A stretch of 64,000 nt of DNA from Flavobacterium terrae (GTDB lineage: Bacteria > Bacteroidota > Bacteroidia > Flavobacteriales > Flavobacteriaceae). A program made the translations under genes and the position numbers. Positions 25,441 to 34,449 of this stretch are shown piece by piece. The notes below the pieces were generated by a model. The model was not told where the DNA came from and did no database searches. It saw only the letters and a list, made by a program, of their open reading frames with translations. The stretch's first letter is position 1. Each line of letters starts with the position of its first letter. The stretch is taken from NCBI RefSeq assembly GCF_900142035.1, contig NZ_FQZI01000004.1:214677-278676 (forward strand), read 5' to 3'.

Positions 25441-25590
25441 TCGCGAAATAGAGCAAGAACTAATTCTGAAGCAAAGATGCCCCACATTTGCCGCTCTATT
25501 GATAGATTGCTCCTGTATTTCCGATATTTCGGAGATTACAAAGACAGTTTTCCGATTATTCCAATTATTCCGATAAATTTTGAAGTGCTT
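25441..25590 (+). other. Long 5' leader of the 25591 gene with three tandem 9-mers
   Basis: If the promoter at 25427-25434 is right, the transcript has a leader of about 150 bases. It contains the inverted repeat CCGATATTTCGG (25521-25532) and three adjacent 9-mers, TTCCGATTA, TTCCAATTA and TTCCGATAA (25550-25576), just before the ribosome-binding region. The leader is open in the frame of the gene back to an ATG at 25432, but the predicted peptide is not protein-like and that ATG lies inside the -7 box. Confidence 0.4.
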
Positions 25591-26490
25591 ATGAGTAAAA
25601 CTACTTTTGAAGATTATAAAATTGCTATATGGAGAGAATTCGAAATCATTAAAAAAAATGATGTCACAGGATTTTTTTCAGACTTATCCCCAGCAATGGT
25701 CAGAGACTATTATGTACATCTTATTGATAAAGGCTTATCGAAAGCAGATGAAGAAATAATGAAGTTGTTTTTTGAAACAAAAGAAAACGAATCATTAAAA
25801 AAGTCTGTAAATAATTCAAATACCGATAAGTTCAAACCAGTAATATCTTTTTTAACAGGGAAAACAAAAAATCCTGATAAAAAAATAAGAGTAGAATTAG
25901 CTGCCATTTTAATATCTTTCGAACAAAGACCTCATCATATATTTTCAAAAATTGAACCAGTAAAAGAAGAAGACAATCTAGACATTAAACAGAAAATAGA
26001 GATTAAAGTAGATAACATTGAAGAAGGATTATCAAATAATTCCGATAATCTACCTCAAAAACCACTTGCAAAACATTTATCAAATCAGAAAAATCCTGAA
26101 AACCCAAAATTCTCAATAAAAAAAGTAACAATTGGTTTAGGAATATTGATAATAAGTTTTTTTATTGCCGCTTTTCTTTATGCCTATTTAAATCATAAAG
26201 ACTGCCTAGAATGGAAAAATGATCGTTACGTCGAGGTTGATTGTAATGCTGGATCTAATGGATTTATTAACACTAATACAAAAATCGGTTTTGATGAAAA
26301 TCTTCTCAAAATAAGAAAAATAAATCCCACTGATACAACTTCTTATTTCAAAAATGGTAAAGCAACAATTTGGTATTGTAAAGATAATGATGGAAATATT
26401 GAACTGTTTAACACACCTGGATATCATCCGGTCACCAATAAAACATTAAAACCCATTACTGAATATATTATTAATAAATATAATTTATAA
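25591..26490 (+). CDS. Hypothetical single-pass membrane protein
   Basis: About 299 residues from the ATG at 25591 (MSKTTFEDYKIAIWREFE). I do not recognise the family. Residues 1-110 look helical and cytosolic (FFSDLSPAMVRDYYVHLIDKG; VELAAILISFEQRPHHIF). A charged linker follows to about residue 175, then one membrane helix (VTIGLGILIISFFIAAFLYAYL) and an outer C-terminal domain with three cysteines (DCLEW, EVDCNAG, IWYCKDNDGNIELFNTPGYHP). The topology resembles a signal-transmitting or anchoring protein. Its promoter carries the same palindrome as the CRISPR genes, which suggests joint control. Confidence 0.72.
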   Translation: MSKTTFEDYKIAIWREFEIIKKNDVTGFFSDLSPAMVRDYYVHLIDKGLSKADEEIMKLFFETKENESLKKSVNNSNTDKFKPVISFLTGKTKNPDKKIRVELAAILISFEQRPHHIFSKIEPVKEEDNLDIKQKIEIKVDNIEEGLSNNSDNLPQKPLAKHLSNQKNPENPKFSIKKVTIGLGILIISFFIAAFLYAYLNHKDCLEWKNDRYVEVDCNAGSNGFINTNTKIGFDENLLKIRKINPTDTTSYFKNGKATIWYCKDNDGNIELFNTPGYHPVTNKTLKPITEYIINKYNL

Positions 26491-26614
26491 ACAGAACCTT
26501 TATTAAATAAGACTATATCAATTTTTAAATGATTTCCGTTAACATCATTTAATTTTTTTTTGTTTCATAATATTTCTATAAAATAATTTGAAACCATTTT
26601 TGTGGCAAAATATT

Positions 26615-26635
26615 TGTTTCAAGTATTTTGAAACA
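26615..26635. promoter_or_regulatory. Inverted repeat before the XRE regulator gene
   Basis: TGTTTCAA-gtatt-TTGAAACA, two perfect 8-bp arms, lies 10 bases before the ATG of the XRE regulator. Single half sites of the same sequence (GTTTCAT near 26563, TTTGAAACC near 26588) lie further upstream. This is the expected pattern for autoregulation by a helix-turn-helix repressor. Confidence 0.5.
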
Positions 26636-26645
26636 CAAGTAGTTT

Positions 26646-27191
26646 ATGAAACACAAAAAATCATTAAAAGAAACATTAGGTATACCGCAAGAAGAATTAG
26701 CAGCTTTGCTTGGTGTAACTCGATCACAAATATCTATGTATGAATCTGGCAAGAGGGGATTACCTTTGACAGCTATGATTGAACTGACTAGCATGTTAAC
26801 CTATATGGAGAAATCAAAAAGGAACGATAAATTATTCAAGGAATATCAGGAAAACGAAAAACAACTTACCTTGAAACAACTGGAAAAAGAGTTACAAGAA
26901 ACAGTTTACTTACAACTACTACTTGAAAAACGCATGAATGTTGTGCAAAAAATTAGAAACGAAAATCTTAATGCTCTACAATTACTTGACTATTTGGAGA
27001 CTAAAATACCAAAAAAAAACAATATTTTACATCAACATATTAAAAACAAAGCTTTGCTTCAATTAAAAAAGAACAGTGACTACCAGTTAGAAAGACTTGG
27101 CATTAAAAAAATGATATTAGAACTCCAGTCTAAAACATTGAAACAAAAGATCAAAACCATAAATAACGACAAGCCCAATGATTTGGTATAA
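26646..27191 (+). CDS. XRE-family transcriptional regulator
   Basis: A 181-residue protein with an N-terminal Cro/C1-type helix-turn-helix (residues about 8-45: ETLGIPQEELAALLGVTRSQISMYESGKRGLPL) and a long, lysine- and leucine-rich helical C-terminal part suited to coiled-coil dimerisation. The ATG follows an inverted repeat, probably its own operator. It is alone in its transcript and lies in the accessory stretch beside the CRISPR locus. No target can be named from the sequence beyond its own promoter. Confidence 0.82.
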   Translation: MKHKKSLKETLGIPQEELAALLGVTRSQISMYESGKRGLPLTAMIELTSMLTYMEKSKRNDKLFKEYQENEKQLTLKQLEKELQETVYLQLLLEKRMNVVQKIRNENLNALQLLDYLETKIPKKNNILHQHIKNKALLQLKKNSDYQLERLGIKKMILELQSKTLKQKIKTINNDKPNDLV

Positions 27192-27312
27192 TTTTTAACT
27201 ATAATTTATGTTTTTTCTTACAAATAGTTAATCTTCTGCTAAATTCATTTTGGCTTAAACAAATCGGCATCTTGTTTGATATTTCTTACATATAATTTTA
27301 AAACTAAAAAAT

Positions 27313-27720
27313 ATGTATTCATTTAACAAGATTACACTAGCATCAGATTGCGATGTGTTATTAGCATGGGCAGAGAAAGAAAAAGCAGATTTAGCTTTTA
27401 AAAAATTCTCAGAGGAACGTATCACAGCAAATTACAGCAGTACTTCGGTAGAAATTGAAGCAGTATTGCAAGGTGTATTAGCCGAAATTTCAGCTGTACA
27501 AACCGTTATTGATGTATTACCAGAAGGACCAACTAAGGAAAACGAAATCAAGCGAAAAATAAGACTGGAGTACAAGAAATTTTTGTTAGAAAACAGAAAA
27601 GACAGCTACGGTTCTGTAGCTTTACTGGAAAAAGAACTGGATCTTGAACGTATCAATAAGGAACTTGCCGAAGTAGATTTATTTATTACTGGAATTACTG
27701 CTCATAAGGCCACATTGTAA
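27313..27720 (+). CDS. Hypothetical helical protein, 135 aa
   Basis: A cytosolic protein with no signal peptide or membrane segment, predicted by eye to be almost entirely helical (LLAWAEKEKADLAFKKFSEE; VLAEISAVQTVIDVLPEG; EIKRKIRLEYKKFLLENRK; LEKELDLERINKELAEVDL). I do not recognise the family; the acidic and lysine-rich heptads suggest a coiled-coil bundle. It lies 120 bases after the XRE gene, far enough for its own promoter, and is followed by an imperfect hairpin with a run of seven T. Confidence 0.7.
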   Translation: MYSFNKITLASDCDVLLAWAEKEKADLAFKKFSEERITANYSSTSVEIEAVLQGVLAEISAVQTVIDVLPEGPTKENEIKRKIRLEYKKFLLENRKDSYGSVALLEKELDLERINKELAEVDLFITGITAHKATL

Positions 27721-27728
27721 ATCAAAAA

Positions 27729-27757
27729 AAGGGTGTCAGAAATGATGCTCTTTTTTT
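27729..27757 (+). terminator. Imperfect terminator after the 135-aa gene
   Basis: AGGGTGTCA / TGATGCTCT stem with G-T pairs and a 4-nt loop, followed by seven T. Confidence 0.5.
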
Positions 27758-27876
27758 GTATATACAAATTGAAATAACAATATTGAAAGTCCTCATATCA
27801 ACACAGATTTACACTCGAGTGCAACGACAGCCTAAGGAATCCGTGCAAAAGTTTCCAAACTAAGAGCGATAAAAAC

Positions 27877-27906
27877 AAAAGCTACAAAAGTAATTTTGTA
27901 GCTTTT
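27877..27906. terminator. Bidirectional terminator upstream of the desaturase 3' end
   Basis: Perfect 13-bp stem AAAAGCTACAAAA / TTTTGTAGCTTTT with a GTAA loop. The stretch 27757-28000 around it holds no gene that I can support. Confidence 0.8.
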
Positions 27907-28000
27907 TAAAATTAGATTATAAGCACGGAAAACATTTCCCCGCTATTGGTTTTTCATCTCAAAAGCGGTGACCTCGAGAGCCTCCGCCTCCGCAGACAAA

Positions 28001-29107
28001 TCAGTTCTTAATAAACCGTGCATAATTAAGATTTGTGCTTATTTCTCTATCCAAACTACCGTTGCCCAATAATTTCAAAGCCGTCATATGCGACTTGAAC
28101 GCACTGTAAACCGTTTTGTTTTCTCTGTAGGTTACACCATACTGAGCTGCAACTTCTTTAAGTATGTGGGTGAGTTTCTGATAATGGATATGACAAATAT
28201 CAGAACGAAGGTGATGAATAATATGAATATTCAATCCGCCAAAAAACCAATTCGACAGCTTGTTGTCAACTGAATAATCGGCAGTAGTTGCAAATACATG
28301 GTAAACATAATTTTCATATTCGTCATTGTGATTTGGAAAATAAGTGGAATCGATAATATGGGTTGTCTGGAAAGTAAACGACATCACCAATCCAATCATG
28401 AATAAAGTAAAAACAAAAGTAAAAACAATAAAAGACCATCCAAAAGGCAGCAACACTAATGGTAGTATAAGCATATACAAAAGATAAAATGCTTTGCCAA
28501 TAAAGAGGATAATCCATTCAGATACGGGATGTTTGACACCCTTTAAGTGTATGTTTTCTTTCATAAAAAAATATTTGAAATCTTTATAGAAAACATAATA
28601 CAACAAATACAAACCGTAAATAATGAAAGCATAATAATGTTGATACCTATGATAAGGTTTTAATTTCTGTTTGTCTGAAAGCCTGAAAAAGCCAGCCGTT
28701 TCGAGTGACATATCTTCATCTGTAACATTTAAGCAAGAATGATGCCCCTGATGGTGCATGAAACGCCACATATAGGTATTCACCCCTAAAAGATCATAGC
28801 TGTAGGCCCACAATTTATTTATGTAGCTTTTTTTGGAAATTGCGTTATGTAAGGCATCATGGCCCACATTAAAAGAAAAGAAAATATGTCCCCATCCGTG
28901 AAAAACATACAACAAGAAAAAAGATAATTTGTCAAAAGAAAATAAATAAATGAACAGGTACGAAAGTGACCACCATAACAAACCAGTAACCATTTTTATT
29001 TTCATGCTCCGGTTCGCTTTTACCGAAATATTATTTTCTTTAAAATAATTATTGATCCTTTCACGGAGTATTTGCGCGAATGAATCTTCAAAGGATGTTT
29101 GTGACAT
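28001..29107 (-). CDS. Membrane fatty acid desaturase
   Basis: A 368-residue integral membrane di-iron enzyme of the acyl-lipid or acyl-CoA desaturase family. The three histidine boxes are present in order: HDALHN, HHQGHH and IHIIHH. They are separated by membrane pairs (LLWWSLSYLFIYLFSF; AFYLLYMLILPLVLLPFGW; SFIVFTFVFTLFMIGLVMSF). A role in membrane fluidity or polyunsaturated lipid synthesis is likely; regioselectivity cannot be read from the sequence. It is monocistronic and divergent from the DUF1826 gene. Confidence 0.88.
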   Translation of the reverse strand: MSQTSFEDSFAQILRERINNYFKENNISVKANRSMKIKMVTGLLWWSLSYLFIYLFSFDKLSFFLLYVFHGWGHIFFSFNVGHDALHNAISKKSYINKLWAYSYDLLGVNTYMWRFMHHQGHHSCLNVTDEDMSLETAGFFRLSDKQKLKPYHRYQHYYAFIIYGLYLLYYVFYKDFKYFFMKENIHLKGVKHPVSEWIILFIGKAFYLLYMLILPLVLLPFGWSFIVFTFVFTLFMIGLVMSFTFQTTHIIDSTYFPNHNDEYENYVYHVFATTADYSVDNKLSNWFFGGLNIHIIHHLRSDICHIHYQKLTHILKEVAAQYGVTYRENKTVYSAFKSHMTALKLLGNGSLDREISTNLNYARFIKN

Positions 29108-29277
29108 AACAGTTTTTTCGTTTTTAGTTGTTTAGTCAACCAATATACAAACATCTGAATTTTCCTACAACAAGTATTTGTACGTGAATTTCAATTATTT
29201 ATCAACCAGTCCTGCTAGCCCTGATTTACAACCTTTGCAAAAACTAGAATCTTGTTTTAAAAGTTTATCCTGCTGCT

Positions 29278-29310
29278 TTTGCTATTACTAACTTGTATCG
29301 TATATTTTTG
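29278..29310 (+). promoter_or_regulatory. Promoter of the DUF1826 gene
   Basis: A -33 element TTTG (29278-29281) and a perfect -7 box TATTTTTG (29303-29310) separated by 21 bp. Transcription would start near 29317, which rules out an in-frame ATG at 29279 and supports the ATG at 29339. Confidence 0.6.
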
Positions 29311-29338
29311 TAGCACAAAAAAATTGCCTTTTACTACT

Positions 29339-30037
29339 ATGAACCCTTCCTTTTCAGACAGCAACCAAATTGGGATAGTAGCTACTTTCTCTGCGCTTGT
29401 AGGTACTGCCTTTCAGGGAGAAACCAATGCGCTCTGTTGGCACAGAAATTTAGATGGCGATTTTAAAGAGATTGTTTCCCACTTACGCCTAAAAGAAAAT
29501 ATAACCGTAGTTTCTCCCGACGATCTAACCGCACTCCATCTAACCGAAAAAGGGAATAAGGCTCGTGAAATAATTTTAAATGATTTACAACTACTCACTG
29601 ATTTTGGCGCTTCGCCAACGCTTAATTTATTGAAGTGTTACGAGCGCGATGATGAATTTGATTTCATATCTACTGATGTGTATTCGTTTCATGTCGATCG
29701 TTCACCCATTGCAACAGATACTTTTTTGTGTACTTATCATGGAGCTTCAAGTGATATCATTGCTAATGCACACGCCATGCAAAAGGTTCTAATTCCAGAA
29801 ATTAGAGCAAAGCTACAAGAACTACACGATGGCCCTGCTGAAGAATTTGAAGACTTTTTGAAAGAACATTACTTCGATTTACATTATCAAGCACATGAGG
29901 ACGCAGAACCTATTAACTTGGGCATAGGGCACATTTGGAGACTGGCTGTAGACCATCCCAACCAACAAGTATTACCTTGCATTCATAGAGCACCAAAAGA
30001 AAATGAAGGAGAGTATCGGTTATTGTTAATTTGCTAG
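29339..30037 (+). CDS. DUF1826 domain-containing protein
   Basis: About 232 residues from the ATG at 29339; an earlier in-frame ATG lies within the promoter. The protein shows the order seen in DUF1826 proteins: NALCWHRNLDGDFKEI near the start, LNLLKCYERDDEFDFISTDVYSFHVDRSPI, DTFLCTYHGASSDII, HRAPKENEGEYRLLLIC at the end. The conserved His, Asp and Cys residues suggest metal binding, and members of this family sit near zinc-responsive genes in other phyla; no such neighbour is seen here. It has no signal peptide, so it is cytosolic. Confidence 0.68.
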   Translation: MNPSFSDSNQIGIVATFSALVGTAFQGETNALCWHRNLDGDFKEIVSHLRLKENITVVSPDDLTALHLTEKGNKAREIILNDLQLLTDFGASPTLNLLKCYERDDEFDFISTDVYSFHVDRSPIATDTFLCTYHGASSDIIANAHAMQKVLIPEIRAKLQELHDGPAEEFEDFLKEHYFDLHYQAHEDAEPINLGIGHIWRLAVDHPNQQVLPCIHRAPKENEGEYRLLLIC

Positions 30038-30081
30038 GTTTTTTTTGACCATTCGCTTTGCTCGGGTGAAATGTGTGCATA

Positions 30082-30130
30082 CAAATGACTTCAGTTTGAT
30101 AATAGAAACAACTTTTGTTTGATGAGTTTG
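30082..30130 (+). repeat. Left copy of a 49-bp direct repeat flanking the effector cassette
   Basis: The block starting CAAATGACTTCAGTTTGAT and ending TTTGATGAGTTTG recurs at 37911-37959 in the same orientation with 46 of 49 bases identical. The two copies enclose the cell-wall hydrolase and all the lipoprotein genes after it. A degenerate CGCTT(C/T)GCT stretch precedes both. Confidence 0.88.
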
Positions 30131-30213
30131 TTGGCGAAAAATTTTTTCAGATTTTTTAAATTTGAAAGAAAAAGATTACTTTTGAACTTTAGCCAATTGC
30201 CTATATACAAGCC

Positions 30214-33200
30214 ATGACAAAACGATTTAATGATTATAAAAGCCACATTGTTACTAGAGGAGAAACCACACAAGACATTTGTTTTCGCTATGGAATTCAA
30301 GAAAGCGACTTAGTAAAAGCAAACCCACATATTAAATTAGCTGTTTTTGGAGGAGGCTTTTTTAGCGCACAAATTTTCCGTTTAGACATTAAACAAGGAG
30401 ATAAACTAAACATTCCATTTTACAATAAAGACAAGGATAAAAAAGGGGTAAAAACCATCCAAGGAAACAAAATTGCAAAAGTTGGCGTTTGGGAAAACTA
30501 CGAAGTAGTGGAATGGCACGAAGGCACACCACAAGAAGACAGGGATCCATCAAAAGTAAATTGGGATTTGTACTTAATGAGAAACGGTACAAAACCTGAA
30601 CTTGTACTACAAAAAAAGGAAGGTAAAATTCGTTTTCAGGAAAAAGCTGCTGGTAACAAATATAAAGTGGTTGGTTATCTTCATGAGCCAGAACTAAACA
30701 GCACTAGCGCTATTCTAGTAGATGTAAAACCCGCTGAAAAAAGAGAGATTTTAGGTGTAAAAATTAGTGACATAAACAACAAACCTATCAAAGAAGCAAT
30801 CTCTTATGGTCAAACGATAAACGTACATGTCGAGACCACAGGGATGAAAGATGAATACGTATATCTTTCACTCTGGGAAGATGATGCAAAAGGAGAAGGT
30901 CACAATGAGTCTAACAAACTCAATCTGGTTGCCGAAGGAAAAGTTTTAGTTGGAAACAAAGGAGTGGCTCACAAGCAATTTGTTTTAAAAGCTGATTTTA
31001 AGAAAATAGCCAATGCATATTTATCTAAAGGAGATTCCGACGAAGGAAGTACTCACGAATACTATGTGACCGCCTACGCATCGGGCGAAAGCAAAGTCAG
31101 CAAAAATATTAATGTAATAAACCCTGATTATCAAGAAAAAAGAAAATCAGAAACGCAAGAGCACTTAAAAGGAACGGAACAAACCACTAAAAAAGAATCT
31201 ACTTCAACTACGCCAATTGCGAGTGAAACCATAAAGGTTAAACCAGATGCAGTAAAAATTGAAGTAGCCGAGAGTACTACAGTGGCTAAAGTAGCCGATT
31301 CTAAACCTATAGTCGCTGGAGTCGAAGCTCTTGTAGATGCATATTTTGCAAAAGAAGAATTCAAAAAAGAAACTTCTGAAACAGATGGACAACATAAATA
31401 TACCTTCCAAAAGAATAATAAGGATATTAACAAGGATGAAATCGCCGCTATCATTAAAAAACGAGTTGATGAAAAGGTCAAAAAAGACAAAAAATATGCT
31501 AAACTTGATGACATAAAAAATGCATTGACTCAAAAATCGTATGCTAAAGGAACCAGTATCACTTTTAATTTATACAAGCTTGGTCCTGAATATGTAAAAA
31601 TAAACAATGCCCCTCTGGAAGAAGAAGTGTATGTAGTGGCAAAAACAGTACATTTAGATGGTAAAGAAGTAATCATCAAGATTAGAGAAAAAGAAGAAAT
31701 CTTAGTGGCTAAAGATGCCGATTTAAAAGTGCTTGAAGCCAAAGAAAACGGCAATGAAATAACAGAATTAAAAGCTAAAGCCGAGAATGGAATTGCTAAA
31801 GTCAAGATAAAACTTCGTCCAAAATCAGACGAAGATTTAAAAACATGGAAGGAAAAACTTAAAGGTATTAAGGATGGCACTCACACTTATACTTTTGGAG
31901 GAGATGGCAACAAAACTAAAACTGACGATGAGAAAAAGAAGATAGCAGGAATTATTCTCAAAAAGGTCAACGAATCTCTTTCATCACAAAAGAAATTTGC
32001 TAAACTTGAGGATATTGTAAAAGCTTTAACCAATGAAGTTTACAACAAAGGGGAGCAAATCACTTTTGATGTTTATAAAGAAACAACTGAGTATCTTTGG
32101 CTAAAAGCAGAATGTACTGGAGACGTTAAAAAACATGAAGGGGAATTTTTGAAGCGTGAGGGTGCTTATTTCATGGTTGGGAAGAAATGTGAGTGTGAAG
32201 CGAGAATCAGAGCATTTATAAGAATGGTGAGAGTAGGAGAAGGAACTGGAGAAATGATTAAATCTCTCAATAAAAATAAAGAAACTGTTTATATTGCTCA
32301 TGACTTTGAAATTGGTTATACAACAGGATATGGAGGTGTTAAAATTACTGATTTGAGTACACATCCACAGACAATCTATGAAGGTGGATCTTCTGCAGCA
32401 GGAGCTTATCAGGTTATGAGGTATACTTGGTGGGAACTAGCTGGTTTTGAAGTTGAAGATAAAAAGAAAACAGGCAAGTATTTCGAAGAACGTGATCTTT
32501 TAAAGAAGTATAAAATCTTAGATTATTCAGCAGAATCTCAAGACAAAATATGCGTTGCTCTTATGAAAAAGCAAAGACCAAATCTTATCACTAAAATTAT
32601 CGCAAATAAGATTGAAGAAGCAATACAGAAAGAAGCCTGTTTTATTTGGGCAAGCTTGCCTGAAACAGAAAACGAAAGTCATTATACGATGCCTAAAGAT
32701 AAGACTAAGAAACAACCTGCTACTCCACTGAAAACATGTATGGAACATTACAATCAATTTTTGGAAGAAGAATTAGAAGGAAATAGCAAGTTGCATCTTA
32801 AAAAAGGCTTTTTAAAAGACTTTGATATTACTTGTTGTAGTGGAAATGGATCTATTGGTACATGTTCAGATGACAGAACACAATGTTTCGAATATGCTGA
32901 TGTGGTAACAAATCCAAGATTGAATAATCAAAGTGATAATGTAAACAAAAACAGATGGCATCGTACCAAAAGATATAATAATAGTCATCCAGAAGGTTAT
33001 TATCATACTGGAACTGATATTTTGGCTTCTTCAGGCACAACAGTAAAATCAATGTTATGTGGAACTGTCTATGATTTAAAAGATAGTTTTACAGCAAATG
33101 AATATCAAGAAAATAGTTTAGGTAATTATATTGTTATAAAATCAAAAGATAAAGACGGAGAGGATGTTTATATTAAATATTGTCATTTAGACGAAATAAC

Positions 33201-33432
33201 TGTTACAAAGAATCAAAAAGTGAAACATGGTGACTCAATAGGTAAATCAGGTAGCACAGGCAATGCAGCTTCAGTTTATGAAAAAGGGAAACTAATTCAT
33301 GGAATAGATCCAGTATACAGGCACATACACATAGAGGCAGCAACTAGTGCCAGTTTTGGCAGTACTCGTGTTGATCCAGAAAAATACATGAAAACAAAAT
33401 TTGACGAAACCACAAAAGGAAACCCAGAATGA
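30214..33432 (+). CDS. LysM / GH104-like / M23 multi-domain peptidoglycan hydrolase, effector-like
   Basis: A 1072-residue protein without a signal peptide. In order it has an N-terminal LysM-like domain (residues about 12-70: HIVTRGETTQDICFRYGI ... KQGDKLNIPF), an immunoglobulin-like region (about 185-310), a linker, and two copies of an 80-residue module (GQHKYTFQKNNK ... YAKGTSITFNLYK and GTHTYTFGGDGN ... YNKGEQITFDVYK). A lambda-lysozyme/GH104-like muramidase domain follows (about 668-850: RVGEGTGEM, GGSSAAGAYQVMRYTWWEL, SQDKICVALM). The end is an M23 metallopeptidase (about 900-1060: HTGTDIL, KYCHLDEITV, HIHIEA). Two wall-cutting domains with no Sec signal fit a contact-delivered antibacterial effector, such as those of Bacteroidetes type VI systems; no secretion genes are in the window. 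The next gene overlaps its stop. Confidence 0.82.
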   Translation: MTKRFNDYKSHIVTRGETTQDICFRYGIQESDLVKANPHIKLAVFGGGFFSAQIFRLDIKQGDKLNIPFYNKDKDKKGVKTIQGNKIAKVGVWENYEVVEWHEGTPQEDRDPSKVNWDLYLMRNGTKPELVLQKKEGKIRFQEKAAGNKYKVVGYLHEPELNSTSAILVDVKPAEKREILGVKISDINNKPIKEAISYGQTINVHVETTGMKDEYVYLSLWEDDAKGEGHNESNKLNLVAEGKVLVGNKGVAHKQFVLKADFKKIANAYLSKGDSDEGSTHEYYVTAYASGESKVSKNINVINPDYQEKRKSETQEHLKGTEQTTKKESTSTTPIASETIKVKPDAVKIEVAESTTVAKVADSKPIVAGVEALVDAYFAKEEFKKETSETDGQHKYTFQKNNKDINKDEIAAIIKKRVDEKVKKDKKYAKLDDIKNALTQKSYAKGTSITFNLYKLGPEYVKINNAPLEEEVYVVAKTVHLDGKEVIIKIREKEEILVAKDADLKVLEAKENGNEITELKAKAENGIAKVKIKLRPKSDEDLKTWKEKLKGIKDGTHTYTFGGDGNKTKTDDEKKKIAGIILKKVNESLSSQKKFAKLEDIVKALTNEVYNKGEQITFDVYKETTEYLWLKAECTGDVKKHEGEFLKREGAYFMVGKKCECEARIRAFIRMVRVGEGTGEMIKSLNKNKETVYIAHDFEIGYTTGYGGVKITDLSTHPQTIYEGGSSAAGAYQVMRYTWWELAGFEVEDKKKTGKYFEERDLLKKYKILDYSAESQDKICVALMKKQRPNLITKIIANKIEEAIQKEACFIWASLPETENESHYTMPKDKTKKQPATPLKTCMEHYNQFLEEELEGNSKLHLKKGFLKDFDITCCSGNGSIGTCSDDRTQCFEYADVVTNPRLNNQSDNVNKNRWHRTKRYNNSHPEGYYHTGTDILASSGTTVKSMLCGTVYDLKDSFTANEYQENSLGNYIVIKSKDKDGEDVYIKYCHLDEITVTKNQKVKHGDSIGKSGSTGNAASVYEKGKLIHGIDPVYRHIHIEAATSASFGSTRVDPEKYMKTKFDETTKGNPE

Positions 33433-34433
33433 AATTAAAACTCTTATTACTTAATTTGTTAACTGTACTATTTATAGTAAGTTGTAACGGACAGGAAAAA
33501 CCAAAAACAATACCATCTAAGGAAAAAACTGATGAGTCCTCGTTGACAGATAATTTTTATAAGTTAAAAAAATTGTGCTTTAATTCAGATGAAAAGCTAA
33601 TTTTCTCATCTGAATTAATAAAAAACAAAGGTAAGTTCACTATTTATTATATTCCATTTTCAGAACAAAACAATAACTATTATAATAATTTTGAAAAGAA
33701 TAACGACATAACACTTTTGCATGATGAATTAAATTCTACAAATTATTATTCTCCTTCAGATAATAAAAAAATCGAAGCAATTTTAAAAGAAAAAACAAAA
33801 AAGGAAAATGATTTCGCTATAATAGGGACATATATCCCCAAAGAATTTATTACCATTGAGAGTGATAACGAATATTCTGTCAACTTTCCCTTTACTCAAA
33901 AGTATTATAAAAAAGAAAATGATAAATGGGTTTTTCTTTTTGAAAAGAAAATTTTAAAACCAGAAGATGAGATAAATCATAATTCTAAAAAATATATTAC
34001 ATCTCTTTCGTCTCAAAACAAACAAGCTAATAACCCTACTAAAAACTATTCAGCAAACGGGCGTTGGTTAATCGATTGTGAAAACGGAGTTGGTAAGTTA
34101 ACTATTAAAGACAAAGAAGCTTCTTTGATTGTTCTTTACAATCAAATTTACATAGATATGATAGAACTTAAAAGAAATGATGCCGAAAAAGGAATTGCAT
34201 ACAAACTAAAAGAAATACCTGAAGACATAGGAAATATAGGAAGAGATCTAAATTGGAAAGAGTATCTAAATGATGAACCAATAGCCTATATAAAATTTAT
34301 TAACGATAAAACCATTAAATTTTACTGGTACGGTTTTTACAACAAAAAGACAAAAAAGAGAGAATTTGAAGAAAATAATTTCAATCAAGAAACGCCAAAC
34401 AAAGAAATAGTATTAAAGCTATGTCCAAAGTAA
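33429..34433 (+). CDS. Lipoprotein coupled to the hydrolase, candidate immunity protein
   Basis: A 334-residue lipoprotein with a type II signal peptide and lipobox (LLTVLFIVSC). Its ATG overlaps the stop of the hydrolase gene by four bases (ATGA), so the two are translationally coupled. The mature protein is lysine- and asparagine-rich with two apparent domains separated near residue 200 (ANGRWLIDCENGVGKLTIKDKEASLIVLY begins the second). A periplasmic lipoprotein paired with a peptidoglycan-cutting protein is the usual form of an immunity protein; this role is inferred from position and localisation, not from recognised homology. Confidence 0.72.
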   Translation: MKLKLLLLNLLTVLFIVSCNGQEKPKTIPSKEKTDESSLTDNFYKLKKLCFNSDEKLIFSSELIKNKGKFTIYYIPFSEQNNNYYNNFEKNNDITLLHDELNSTNYYSPSDNKKIEAILKEKTKKENDFAIIGTYIPKEFITIESDNEYSVNFPFTQKYYKKENDKWVFLFEKKILKPEDEINHNSKKYITSLSSQNKQANNPTKNYSANGRWLIDCENGVGKLTIKDKEASLIVLYNQIYIDMIELKRNDAEKGIAYKLKEIPEDIGNIGRDLNWKEYLNDEPIAYIKFINDKTIKFYWYGFYNKKTKKREFEENNFNQETPNKEIVLKLCPK

Positions 34434-34449
34434 AGATTAACAACAATAA

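Noticed and set aside
25432..25590. N-terminal extension of the 25591 membrane protein
   Set aside because: The ATG lies in the -7 box, and the extra 53 residues (basic, then Pro-Ile repeats) are not protein-like.
27921..27943. GCACGGAAAACATTTCCCCGC as another operator copy
   Set aside because: Only one half site is intact and there is no suitable -7 box at 35-37 bp.
31131..31880. Several long frames antisense to the hydrolase gene
   Set aside because: They mirror lysine/glutamate-rich codons on the other strand, have no ribosome-binding site and overlap one another.
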